Below the pieces are notes generated by a model. That model searched no databases. It was not told where the DNA came from and saw nothing but the letters and a program-made list of their open reading frames with translations. Shown here piece after piece: positions 1-13,700 of a stretch of 64,000 nucleotides of DNA. The first letter of the stretch is position 1. Every line of letters starts with the position of its first letter. This stretch comes from Phragmites australis (taxonomy: Eukaryota > Streptophyta > Magnoliopsida > Poales > Poaceae), in contig NC_084937.1 in assembly GCF_958298935.1 (NCBI RefSeq), positions 25,739,568 through 25,803,567 on the forward strand. The letters run 5' to 3'. The position numbers were made by a program, and so were the translations under genes.

Positions 1-1793
1 TCGTCTTGTGATGGGGTCATGCATGGTGTAGCTAATTTGATCGCTTGTGAGCTATCAATGGGGAAATCATGTCAGTGTCAACCAAACATGCATTCCATTA
101 CTTGAACCCGATCGCGTGACTTGCGCCCCCATGTACAAGGAGTAATTCGCTACGCATGGCAAAATGGCACCAGGCTGCGCTTCAGTTTGCGCCCTCTCAC
201 GCACTCACGCTTCAACCTGTGAGCATCTGATTTATTTGGCCAGCCTTCATCGCTTCAAAAAGGCGATTCAGCTGAGGCTGGAGCTTTGGTGAATGATGCT
301 TTGAATACCTTAGTCTCAAGCTCGTGTATTGGATCTATCGACACAGCTTAGGTTTTCTAAAGAGGGTTTAACATCATATTCTTCATTAGGCATATAAAGA
401 TCCTGCGACATAAGCATCAAGCGGTGATCCTCTCAGGGGTCTAGTGGTTGGAGAGCAAAGAACTCACCCAGCCTACCCGGATTTAATTATCACATCAACT
501 TAATAAAACACAGGAGGAACGTCTTCCCCTCGTGTTCTCATTTTTGTATATAAGCATCAAGCAAGGACAAACACGCCGGTAAGTCGTACCAACAAAAGGT
601 AAACCTAAAAGCAAAATTTCAAGCATAACATTTATGAATATATGAGGAAATAACATTTGACCTTTTGCTTTTATGAATACGTGCCTACAAAAGTTATAGC
701 CTTATTTCACTTGGAATCGTACTTTCACTATCCTGACACAGGGGCAAGTTATAACAATGAACTCTAGTCGCTGTATTTTCTGTGCAGGTTTGGAACTTTT
801 TAAATTTTGGGGAATAGGCACAACACAGTAGACAAAACTAAGTCATGCACACGAAAATTCATTGAACTGTCAAGGCTTCGTTCTGACCAAACACACGTGA
901 TATCTCTTCTCATTTTGAAGTACACCGGCAGGTACATGTATTGAATTCTGTCAACGCTCTTGCCACAAGGGTGCTATTTGCAAATATTTACAGGGCAAAA
1001 TTGGCTTGCAGTTCTACAAGCATTTTAATCACTTTCTACTTCGTCTGTATGGTCCCATTTTGTTCGCATTCAAATGGGATGGTAAGGGGAAAGAAAAGGC
1101 TCCAAAAAACAATCTACGGATGTCAGAAGAATTCCTGCACTAGGAAAACCAGCTGCTACTTAGGCTTTCGAAAATGGAAAGACACAATTCAAGCATCTCC
1201 AGTGCTGCGTTATCAAAATCGCGATACAAAAGCCACAGTATCATAAGATCAGCCCAATCCCATCAGAATCTGTTAAGGATCTGCAGTGCAGATGAATTGA
1301 TCTGCTGCCACCTGATTTTAATTTTACAGATAAGTGCATTAGCTTCAGAACAGCATATCAAAACACTTGAAGTGAATGGGGAATACCAATATACACAAAG
1401 AGATGAAACCTTAACACAAAAGTAAAACTTGCTTTCAGGAAATACATAGAAGAAAACATGAAAGGTGCAGATATTTAAGTTGATGTGGATATACAATTAT
1501 TACTTAATCAATTATATGTGGACCCAGTATGAAAACTCTACCATCAAGGACATTTTAATCAAAAAGGGAAAAAGTTTTATTAACAACAATAGAAGATCAA
1601 ACATAACAGAACAAGAATGTGCAGCCTTCAACTATAGTGCAGACATAGAGTTCTGTATATAGAACACAGTGACCGTTGGCAAACAACCCTTAAGTCTTAA
1701 TGGCAAAGCACTGACTAGCAAAAAAACATAAAACCAGTTCTGTTTTTATCCATAGCAGTGAAGGTAGCATGAACTTGCCTTTGCTGGAGCCTC
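1..1793. other. Intergenic stretch and 3' flank of the helicase gene
   Basis: No convincing coding exon is visible here. The part next to position 1794 must hold the 3' untranslated region of the minus-strand helicase gene. AT-rich sequence with TTTATT on the plus strand (AATAAA on the minus strand), for example near 1576, could serve as a polyadenylation signal, but no site can be fixed. The short open frames between about 940 and 1660 show no recognisable domain and look fortuitous. Confidence 0.5.
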
Positions 1794-4700
1794 TCATTTC
1801 TGTTTCTTGGTAGGACGCGTCAAGGAAGGTTTCTTTGATGATATAAGAGCTGAAGGAAGCAAAGACTCGACATCCTCACGCTGTCGTTTCCTTGCTGCAA
1901 TCAAATGTTTTTTATTGGTTAGAGCTAGGTTAGTAGCTTGACTTTTCTTGAGCTTTGGCATATGGCTACTAGCTTCATCAAAATGAGATGAAAGTGAGGA
2001 ATCCACTTGATTTGAGTTGCCAGATCTTGGTTGCTCAGAAAACTTCGTAACTCCTTCGGCCTTATTCACTATCTTCTTCATATCAGCGTATGTTTGTGAA
2101 CGAGCACCATCATTCTTATTTGCTGGATCCAAAGCTTCATCATGTTTAAGTAAGAGATCCACCTGATTAGAATTATCACATCTAGGTTTTTCAGAAAACT
2201 TCCTTGGTCCTTTAGCTTTTTGTATCAATTTCTGCAGATCAGGATGTGCTGTTGGAGAAACATCATCTTTCTTGCCTGCTGATTTCAAATTGACATCATG
2301 TTTCGATGAGCCCTTGATGGCTCCCGTATCATTGTTTTGGCTGCCATTATTTTTATCTTTCCTATGTATTCTCACCTTGGAATTCTGAAATGAGCCTTGG
2401 TTGGATGAGGCCTTATTAGTTTCCTTGCAAACATTCTGCTCCATAGGTTTATTCAATTCCTTGCACTCGTGATAGTCCCCCGTCGCCAAGCTTTTAGAAA
2501 GCTCTAGATGATTATCATTATGCACGCTTGACTTTTTTCCTTCCCTTTGTTTTCTCAGCATAGAATGTTGATCAATATTTTGTTCCGATGAGCACTTGGC
2601 AGCTCTCAGATTATCATTCTGTTTTTCCGACTCTTCACTAGATTTCCTCACGATGGACTCTTGAGCTTTAGGAACCTTTTGATCCCCGTGTGAAGCCCGT
2701 TTTAATTGCTCATTTGGTAGACTTTTACCTTCTTTTTCTACATTCCTGGCAGCATGTGACAGTTGCTCTTTCCGGAATCGAGCATCACTTCTCTGTGAGC
2801 TCGTCATAGCAATTTTTTCGTTTTCCTTCTGCTTAAGATGACTTGTGTGGTAGCTACGAGTAATACCATGAATATCTTTGGAATAAGGATGAACATTTTC
2901 AAACATCGAACCATATGGTCGCTTAACTGAGATGAACAGTTTCCGCTCTTTAGAATTCTGTATTAAGGAATCCCAATGTGAATTGGTCTGCAAAGTTCTT
3001 GCATTTCCAACAATCCATAGAGAAAGCCTGGCACGTGTTAATGCAACATTCATGCGTCTGACATCTGCAACAAACCCAATGCTGCGTGTTTCACCAGTGT
3101 GATGCCTATCACCTGAGGAAATTGAGGCTCTAACAGTTGACAACACCAAGATATCAACTTCACGACCTTGAAATCCATCCACAGTATTTATTTCCATCTC
3201 AGCAACAATCTCAGGCCCAAAAAAGGAAGTGAACCTTGATCGCAGTAGAGAGAGTTGGCTTCTATATGGAGTGATAATCCCTATTTTCATAGAGGAGAAC
3301 TCTGATGGATATCTGTTCATGAAGCAAGTATACAGCCTCACAGTTTCCAGCAGAATTATAAATGTTAAGCAGGCAGAGAAAGACAATATTCTTACCTGTT
3401 CTTTAAAAAGGTCAGTATTTGAAGAGCTGCATCAGCTTCAAACTCATTACAGAGTGATTGTGTAGCAGCATTTCTTCCACAATATTCACGGCCGTCAACA
3501 ATATCAAAGAACATGTATGGACCAAGATAATTATGATCATGGAAGGGAGCTGATTTATCATCCATCTTAGCACCATCAAGCAGTTTATTTTCGTAGAAAT
3601 GCAACGATGGAAATCTGCTAATCTCTGGATGCATGCGATACTGCAAACAAGTAAAAATAATAATTCACAAGAAATCAGCCTAAAAGTTAACTACTATTTC
3701 AGACATATCTAGCAATACATGACATACAAGATAAGAGAATAAAAGCACTCTGAATGCACACAGACATGACATAGAAAAATTCACAGGCCTAGTTACTTCT
3801 TTTAATCATGTCAACAAGGTTGTTGTTATTTTCCTGTAAGATTGCACAAGGTTATTCATACATTGGAATCGGTCCATGTTGCACATAATAACAGACAACA
3901 TTAAAAATCATAAACTACCCTCCGACAATAACATTGAGCCCAGGGGATTCCAAGTCCTTGTGGTAACTGGACAGTTACTGAAAATCCGAGGTAGGTACAT
4001 TAATTGTAATGCCAGCCTGTTTTCGTGATGCCATATGCTATTTCAAAAGAACTAAAGCTGGTACATGCTTGAAGGTACACCAAAAATCAAGAATTATCCA
4101 GGACTAATAAATAACCTGTTTAGTGAGCATAATAACTGGGTAACCAGCTCTTTGCAGGCGTTCAAACATGCTGCACTCATAGAGAAACTTGCTAGCCAAT
4201 CCAGACATCACAGTAGCGGGTAGTTGCCTTGGGTCACCAACCTTCAAAAAGGACATCAACAAGTAAAAAACTAGAAATCTTGAAATTGTTTCAGTGACTC
4301 AGTGTACTTGAAAATAACTGTACGGTCAAAAGTACAAATAAGAAAAGTAATGCAGTACCATTATACATTTAGTTCCTCTCGATTTCAGAAGCTGAAGTGG
4401 AATCAAAGTTGCAGGCTCAAGGGCCTGTAGAGAACGAGACCCAGAGAAACTTATTGTTTGGTCCAATAAACATAAAGCTATCATGATTTAAAAGAACCAA
4501 CTTAGTGCTCAGACAATACCTGTGCGGCTTCATCAATAACAACAACATCAAACAAAGCATGCTCAGAAAAATTCCCATATTTATTAGATGAAGCAGTTTC
4601 TGAGCAAACTCCATAAATGTCACCTCCACACCCACTGAGTGTAGTCACAATAATTTCTGCTTCTCCAAGAATTGACCTTCGTACCTTGTGCTTTAGAAAC

Positions 4701-7700
4701 TTGTTTTCATTGGCTATTTTCTTTTCCCGTGCATGAGCAGTGGCAAGTTCTGCAGAAACTTTCCTTTTCTGTGCATACAAAAAATTGAGCTTTCCACCAA
4801 GCGCTTCATCAGAAATTTCACCTATCTCATCTTCATCAGGTACAGAAGAGCCATTTTCACCTTTATCAGCCTCAATTAATTTTCGCCTTGACTCATAACA
4901 TCTAATTCTGTCCACAACCTTCTCCAATTGAGCCCTAAGTGAACTAGAGGATTCAGCATCGGATGAATTTTTGCCATCATTATTAGTCTTCAACTCATCT
5001 GATAATCTTTGTTCAACAAGTGTGTCAATGAAGAAAGGCATTGAATTAGAATGAACAGTCTTTGCATTACCAACCCTCACTATATAAGGCCTATACAGCT
5101 TTCCGTCAGCACCATACAATCCCTCACTGAGTCTTGACACAAGCTCATCAACTGCAGCATTTGACTGCGCACATATTAGAGCCCGTCCTCTTGGAAGTCG
5201 TTCTGTCATTCTAGGACTTTCTCTCTGAGAATCCTTTAACTGTTGCTTAGCAAGGGCTGCATCCTGCCATGCTCTAGTTATTGCGGCAGATTGACTGATC
5301 TTTGCTCTTGGCTTGGCAAAATCAGCACTGTCAATGGGATCATTTCTTGGCAACTTGTAAGAATTATCCGCGTGTAAGGATAGCAATGCACTTACAATTG
5401 CTACGATTGTTCTAGTTTTACCTGTACCTATAGAAAAAAAAAACAGGTATAAATGTTTGTGCTCTTGACAAGAGATGGCAGAGTTGCAGAAAATTGCTAG
5501 TAAAAATCAGGAAAGGACAAACCTGGAGGGCCCTGAATAAGAGACAGATCAAATTTTGTTTTAGAGCTTGCTGATCCAATGGCAATACTTACAGCTTGGA
5601 GCTGGCTGCCATTGTATAATGACTTCAATACTTTCCGCATAGGGTGCGCAAGTCTATCAAGATAAACTTTTCCAGATTCATGATAGTTTGCAGCACAAGA
5701 AACAGGATTCAAGATTGCTGGAAGCACTGGGATATCATTTAATGATGAGAGAGCACTGAATTCTCGGATTTGGGGAGTCATGCTCATAACCCGATTCAAG
5801 AACCACTTACTTCTTTCAACAAGCAGTCGTTTCACTTTATTTAGACGTGCATTGTCATTAGAAAGGAAGAACTTTATCACAAAAATCAATGCCTTATTTT
5901 TATCAGTCTCACGCCGCTCCACCTGAAAGAACAGTAAAATATATTAGACAACACTTACAAGAGTATAGTACATCGGAGTACCAAACAATGGTAGGCAACA
6001 GCAGTACCTTTCCAAGCACATGGACCTGATGTCCAGAGTTTTTCAGCGGATCTTTGGTGAGCAATATCAAATCATTCTCTGTGCAGCTTTTGAATTTGAC
6101 AGACTCACTATTCTCAGGGCGGCCACGGACGATAAGGAATTCATCAACTCTTTCAACTGAGAGGATAGACATGCATCCACACATCATGTCATCAGGAGGG
6201 GTTTCTACATAAGCATTCTGCAACTGAGCTTTGAACTCTTCTAGAACTAGTGGCTGGAAAATCTCAACATATTGAGCTTGTGAATCGAAGCATACAGGAA
6301 TTTCTTTTAAAGCAGCTTTTTTTACTATCTCGGAAGAAGATAGCCCAACAACAGCAAAGTAGTCCATTTCCAATATGCTTTTAAACCAGCTTCCCAGTTT
6401 AGGTGGCTGAAGTCGCCGAGAACTTGTAACCATGCTGCCAGAACCCAATCTTTTTCCAGCAAGCAATGGAAGCTGAACTACTTGTCTTTTAGGAACTACT
6501 ATGCTAGGCTTAGCAGAAAGATGTTGTGGCCTTCGGCAATTATCAAGGGCATGATCTAAAGGATCATCTTCATCATCAGATATATCCCTGAAGATTGACT
6601 TAAATTTTTCTGTATCTGACGAAAAATTTGGACGCGATGGTTGAGAAGTGGCAGTAACAGATGATTTCGCCGTTTTTGGTAAACGGGAATTATTATTTGC
6701 ATTCACTGGAACTCCCGGCTTTTTCATTCCACCTAATCCTTTTGATGCAGCAATGCTGCTTCTACTATCTTTTGATACAGGTCTAGAAGAGGGACTAATG
6801 TTACTAACCAGGCTACTTATCTGCAGTTTCAAAGACACATGCCTATCATCAGTCAGCATTCTTTGTTCAAGAGGCTTAACTTCTTTCAACATATTGGACG
6901 CAGTGGATGCATCATTGTCCATAACTGATGATAAAACCTCCTCGCTGGACACATCAGCAGCTGGCAAATTTTCTTCGTTGTCTGAAAGGAGGATTATTTC
7001 TTGAATATCTGGTGCATGGGAGGGCTCTGTGCTTTCAACATTCACGACATTGTCCCTGCCAGTATGTCTCTCCTGAACTGCATGGTTAATTGGAGAAGGA
7101 ACCTTAACAATTGGTTCTTTAAACATTGGTGCATCAATTAACCCTCTCTTTTTAGTTTTTGCAGGAGCCTCCTTGGACAATGCAAGTTTAAGATTTGAAA
7201 TTCTCTCTTCAAGTTCATCGATATTGACTGCATCTGAAAGCAAGACATAAGATGTTACCAAATATTTATCAAAACATCTAATGTACGTGAAGAAATTGGA
7301 CATTTGGACGCTCTTAAATATCTAACCATGTGAAATGATATCATCAAGATCTTCAATGTAGCGCTGACTGGTACCACTATATGAGCCTTTTAGTTCTTTC
7401 GATATAGATAGCATGCACTGTTTCCAATGTCTGATAATCACAGGGAGAGATGATTTTCCCCAATGAACCAAGTGAAAAAGCCATGCAATATCAGTAAGGT
7501 CCAGAACCATTGTCATCATACTGCATGATTGGGTGCGACAATATGAATTGACCCCCTCATAGACCAGGGGAAGCAACTCAAGCAAACGAACACATGATAT
7601 CTGAAACAAAATGTGAATATGAAGTGAAGAGGTGGAAATAATGACAATCGATCTGTGCAATGATGTTAAACTTATAAGAAATCACAACGATAGATATGTA

Positions 7701-10700
7701 CCTGACACTGTTTGGTACATACTAACTCCTCTCCTCTCAGGCATGTGGAAATGAGAGGCCAGAGAGTTGCAGAAAGCAAAGTGCAGAACTTCTGCCAGTT
7801 AGTAATATCCACAACATGTTCTGGTGGCCTAATTAGCACGCTTGAATAGGATTGCCGCAGAAAGCCCCCTTCAGAAGGTTTTGCTGGTTGTGCAACTGAA
7901 GGTTTTTGAGCAACAACCTCCTTGAATAGTTTGCACACGACAAAAAACAAGTGATGAAAACTATGAAAATCTGCCAAAACTGATCTCGTTTCCACCTGAA
8001 TATTCCAAAGAAATAGATCATATTATTATTGACTATTACCAAGTTCAACAAAAAAGAGAGAGATAGAACCGAATGAATAGGTAGGAGAAAAATAGGATTC
8101 TCTTCGATCCTCAAATTGAATAGTACTACGCCCTTTAGAACTTAGAAAATACCAGATTGTTCCCATCCTAAAATCATTTCTACACAAATTCAGATTTAAA
8201 TTATGATCAAATTGTTTCTGCAGGTATTCCTCCAGTAACCACAAGAAACTGGAACAAGCCTGCCACAAACCAAGCGAATTTCAAACCTAGGTTCATACTC
8301 CGATTCCAACACAATTCAGTGAATATAAATGCCAGAGATAAGGAAGTCAAAATCTTACCAGTTGCACTGCATATCTAAGACCCAGAAAAACAGAAGACAG
8401 TGAAGATGCACTCGAGCACAGAAATTGAAGCCCAGAAGTCAAACCCCGTGATTGGGATACATGTTCCAAGATAGCCCTCCCAACTTGCCGCACATTCTAT
8501 ACCAGTACAGTAACAAGAAATAGTACCTAGTTAGATGCAACCAGGGAAAGGATGGAAGACGATGGAAGTAACCTTACATCATTATGATCAACTAGCGCCA
8601 ATATCAAGCTTTCTGCCATCATTGGTTCCCAACTCCATTGCTTTTGGAGTCCACGTTGCTCAATTTGCGTCATGACATGAACGGCTAATCTAAAAGGTAT
8701 TAATTTCATGTAAGTATGACATATTGACAAAATATGTAGGACTTCATGTTTGCAATCAGTACAAGATATGTCAATGCAAGATATCGATATAGCTTTAGGA
8801 TATAAAATAGACAGATAAAATGAGATGAAAGAGAAATTAATAAAATAGAGCCAACCTTTTAAATATTCTCAATAAGAGAGTGCAAAACTGTGACACCTTG
8901 AGAGTATTGAGGCAATCCTTCCCATCTCCACCATCATCAGCACCATTTGGAACTTGCCAAGTAAATGTTGGGGAGACTTCTCCAGCATGTAATGATAACC
9001 AAGCATTCACAGGCATCAACGACTCTGTAGCTAATCCAGGCTCTAAAATAGAAATATGAGACAAACCCCAAAGGACTGCTTTTGAAAAAGCTATGGGCAG
9101 CTTAGAGGGCTCCAACTGAACCATTGTAAGATACCATAGCAAGGGGATGCATTTCCAATCCTTGCATTCCTGACATGTCAACTTGTTCAGAACACTGAAG
9201 TCGTTCCAACAACTCTGATACTTTTCTTCAGCGTCATTCGAGAAAGGCAATTCATCGTCGTCGTCAGCAAACATGATAGAATTGCTTATATTAACCTTTG
9301 TGACAGCCTCATACTTCAGGTTATAGGAAATCAAGGCAGAAGCATCAGAAATTATGACAATATAGATGAGACCAAGTGCAGGTTGACGCAATGAACCATG
9401 TAAGGATGTATCCTCTATCGAGCTAATCAAAGATGGCCCCCTATTCAGTAAAATCAAGATCAGAGGATGACATGTAACAATAGATAGATGAAGCTAACCT
9501 CAAAGGAGAACATTAGTGGCAATCCAGCAGCAATAGAAACATAGGTTTGATAGAAACAAACTAATAATACTTCTCCAAATTTATTCATTCAGAGAACAAT
9601 GGATTGCCTTGTGAAAAATATATGAGCAGTCAGTAAGACAGGATAGTTTTAGTTTCATTGGGTTACTTCATTCAAGTAGCCCATCAATCAAATCCAAGTC
9701 AGTACATTGCAACAGTCGAAACAACTTGATGCAACCCAGTTCAGTAGACAATTGAACCCATGAACAGCCCATGCAAACCACTCAGCCCAAACCTGGTAGC
9801 ATGCATGTGGATTGTGTTGCAAACCCTGCTCAACCTGTGAAACCAGGTCCATTATAATCCTAATTTCCATATGGCCACCAATCTAGTATTAACTAGGATG
9901 TTGTTGGTCAGAGTTAAAATAGTTTGACAGCACATGTTCTAGGGCACCATGCTATTTTTTACTGGGTAATTTTAAAAACAAGACAGGTGCAGAAGAAATT
10001 TAAAAATAATGACCATCGTCAATACCTGATATGTTGGAACCATGTTCACCAATAATATAGCACATTAGCACCCAACAAAAGCAAGCGTGACGGCATAAGA
10101 ATCCTATGAAATACTGAAAGGCATATCTGTTATGGGATATTCTGTGAGCTTTCCTCTCTAGTCTCTACTTCTATTAATCAACATCACTAAAGGCTCAATG
10201 AATTATTACAGATGGCCTCATGATGAGCTATCTAATATATAGTAATATATTGTCAGGATAAGCATGTTTGATCATTACCACATATGGGCGCATTCGGAAG
10301 GTGGGCACGGAGGGCTCATCGTGTAGCCTCTTTGTACAATAAGAAGAGCAATCTGGAAGGGGATTAGAAAAACCTTCACAATCACCAAGTAATAACAGTA
10401 TATGATATTTTGCAACATCAGTAAACAAAAGGATGACCAACAACCAATACAATTTGAAATTTCCAACAAGACTCTGTGGTAGCTTGGTCTAGCTGTTTTT
10501 ACTTGTGGCTATTGATGACTCAGCTTACACGAAACGGTGATATAGAATTTAAAATTGAAATTGAAACTCCCATGATAGACAACCCATTCAAGGACAAGTT
10601 GGCTCCTCAAACCAAACACCCCATGTATGACAAATCAAAATTGTTTATAGCATTTTTACACTAATAGTATAGAAGCTGTAGTACTAGGATTCTGGGAAAG

Positions 10701-13700
10701 AATGTCCTATCCAATTCATGTGGCTAATCCTTTTAAGTCAATCTTCAGGCATCACAACAGATGTGTCACTTGACATTATGGACAACCTTTCAAACAAACA
10801 CAACCATTGTGTGTATCTTATATTGTTTTGAAAGAATGTGTATCTTGTATTGTTAATCTTTCATAATGCCCTTTGTTTTCTTTTTCGATTTTGTATTACA
10901 GTCTGAAGCCATTTGAATGTGAGCCCAAGTTCCCAAAAAAGTGGCACTTAATAACCAAAAATACGATGAGGGGATACAGGAAAATAAGTCTGTGAGGGCA
11001 CTTAAATAGAAATTTGAATAACTAAAGAAGCAAATATACACCAAGATAAGCTAACCTTAGTAGCATTTTTCCTCATCAGAACACTGAAATTACTACTCCG
11101 GGTTACTTGATGAAGAAGGAAATACAGAATATTCCTCCTTTGCTTTTCATGTTCACCGTCCTGTAGCGCTTCAAGTGACTGCATATAAAGAATTGACTTA
11201 ATATTTCATTAACATTTGGTAGATGAGGAGGACAAATCAGTAAAGGAACAACAGACATGCCTGAAGAAATGGGAGGAAAAGATCAAAAATTTCTTTGTGA
11301 CTTTTCTCATCTCGAGTGTGAAAACAGTGACCCAATAATGTGTTCCGCATAACACCAGGTGATAGTGTTGTTCTCAACCAAAGCTTGCAACCTACAGCAA
11401 GTGAATGTATAAGTTTGCAACAGGGCAAGTGTCATACATCAGCAGAAACTCATAACACACTTACCAAGCATTTCAAATGAAGCTTTGAGGCAACTTACAG
11501 CACATGATAAATCAGATCTGTCATCACTGACATGGTTAAGTACAATATTCAGGAATACAGGGTATTTCTCCAGAATTCCATCTTCATAAGCAGGCGCCTC
11601 AAGAAATCCCAGGCTGCAAAAACCAAGTCAGCACATTAACAGGCACGATATTTAGAATTTATACGTGGTAAGTCATGTGTTAAACTTACATACAGTGATT
11701 TAAATCCAAGCCATATGTCGGCTCTTTTGAGGTGCACCCTAGGCCTCGAATATTCTGAAGTAGATGGAAGAACTTCCGCTTCCAAAAAGTTGATATACTT
11801 TTGCATTAAGGGTTGCAATGGTTCCAAATCAACTGCTCTCCTGCAAATTATTGTCAACATAATTGCATGTGATGACTTTAGACTTAAAACTGGACCTGGT
11901 TAACAAAACCCAACATGTTAAATCCGGACTGTGTTAAACTAGACCCAACATGCTTATATGAAGTGATGAACAAAAGTAGAATGCAGAATTATTATTTTAT
12001 TAGACCCGTGGAAGGATAGCTTGATAGATCATAGGCAAAGAAGAAGGAAGAGATGGGAGGGTTTTTTTTCAGTGACAAGATTGGAAAGGGGGTATTCAAA
12101 GGACAAGCACAGAGGAAAGAAGCATTTATATTACTCCCACAGATTCACATTATAGGTCCACCTACACTTCCATTTGTATTTTACAGTACAAGTCATTCTA
12201 TCTTTACGAGAATAACTTACCACAATCTTTCCAACCAAATGATCTTCAATAAATTGCAAAAATGTACCTGTAATTAATGTTTTGGATATTCCAAGAGCTA
12301 TCACGGCAATATTTGGTCATTTTACCAATCGTCTTAATTATTGTGCCAAGGGCTAAAGAATGACTTACAATATGAAAAAGATGTGATAGTTTTGTAAAGA
12401 ACTGTTTAAGAGTTCCCCAAACGCTGTACATGAGTTAAAATTTGGGGGGAAATGAGACTAGATGTATAAATAAATACAATACAGCTTTACCAAAAGTTAC
12501 TCAACTTATATGAACAATAAACTGATTTATTGACTCAATATGGACAGAAATATGGAGAGCATATTACCTCAATTTCCCCATGGATCGAGCTAATCGAAGC
12601 CCAATAGCCCGCGCTTTGCAACTTTTTAAGAAAAGTAAGGCATAAGCACCCTAATTTTTGAAAGATGTGAGATACAGGTGTTAGGTGAAGCTTAATGGAG
12701 AGAAACAAGTATCCTGGACTACTTGATTATTCAGAATGTATCCATCTTTCAAGGCTCCAATACTCAAGTGGGACATCACTAGTTGTGTTATGCGCAGAAA
12801 TCAATGAAAAGAAGTGACTTACAGGGTATTGCTGATTAGTTGAAAGGCTCAATTCATATGATTCATCAATTGTTTCAATGAACATCTGAAACTGATTAGC
12901 CAATGATTGGTCGTCTAACAGGGCAGGATACATCAAAACCTGCAAATACAAGGTTGCCATGAAACTTAAGAACCAACATGATGGTTTATTTAGTGAAATA
13001 TGACTCGTAAAAGATATTGACGTTGCTTGTTATACAGATAAAAGAAACAGGTTTAATGGCAAGAACAGAAAAAGGTCAAAAAAAAAAAGAGAAAGAAAAT
13101 AAGGTGTTCATTTACACAGTACCCCGTAAAGGCCAATCATGTTTTGCTTATGTTTTCAATCACGCTTGATTAATTCATGGAACACATATGAATTCAGTCG
13201 GTGTCGATCTCCACCTAACGAAAAATAACCTCAACTGGACAGATACTGCAACATTGGTAGATAAAACGTGTATGCAGATGCAGTAATAAATAAATGCTAG
13301 TCGTAGCTAGATATACTCTAGTAGTGCTGTCATTTGTAAGAATTTCAAATGTTACAAAGGGAAATTAGTATTATTATGTTGCAAAAAAAGGAAACTAAAA
13401 AGTATCACATGAATGGAGCATACTTCAAACATTATGCTAACAACTTCTGCACCATGGCATGAAGGGTCATATTCCTTGCGCTGAATCTTTGCATTGATCT
13501 GTGCAAGATGCTCTGTTACCCGCTCTTCATCGAGAAGACGTAATACTTTGAGAAGGGGGTCAACAGTATCTGGTCGATATTCAGTATCGAAAAATCCCTG
13601 CCCCTGGTGGTGTTCACACACACATTGTGTGCAAATACCCAGTTCTTGAGAAATTCGTTTCCATATTATTCTAAGAGATGAGTTGTCATCTTCATCATTA

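Noticed and set aside
8026..8268. Possible extra exon of the helicase between 7995 and 8359
   Set aside because: The flanking exons already join in phase without it and match the family order.
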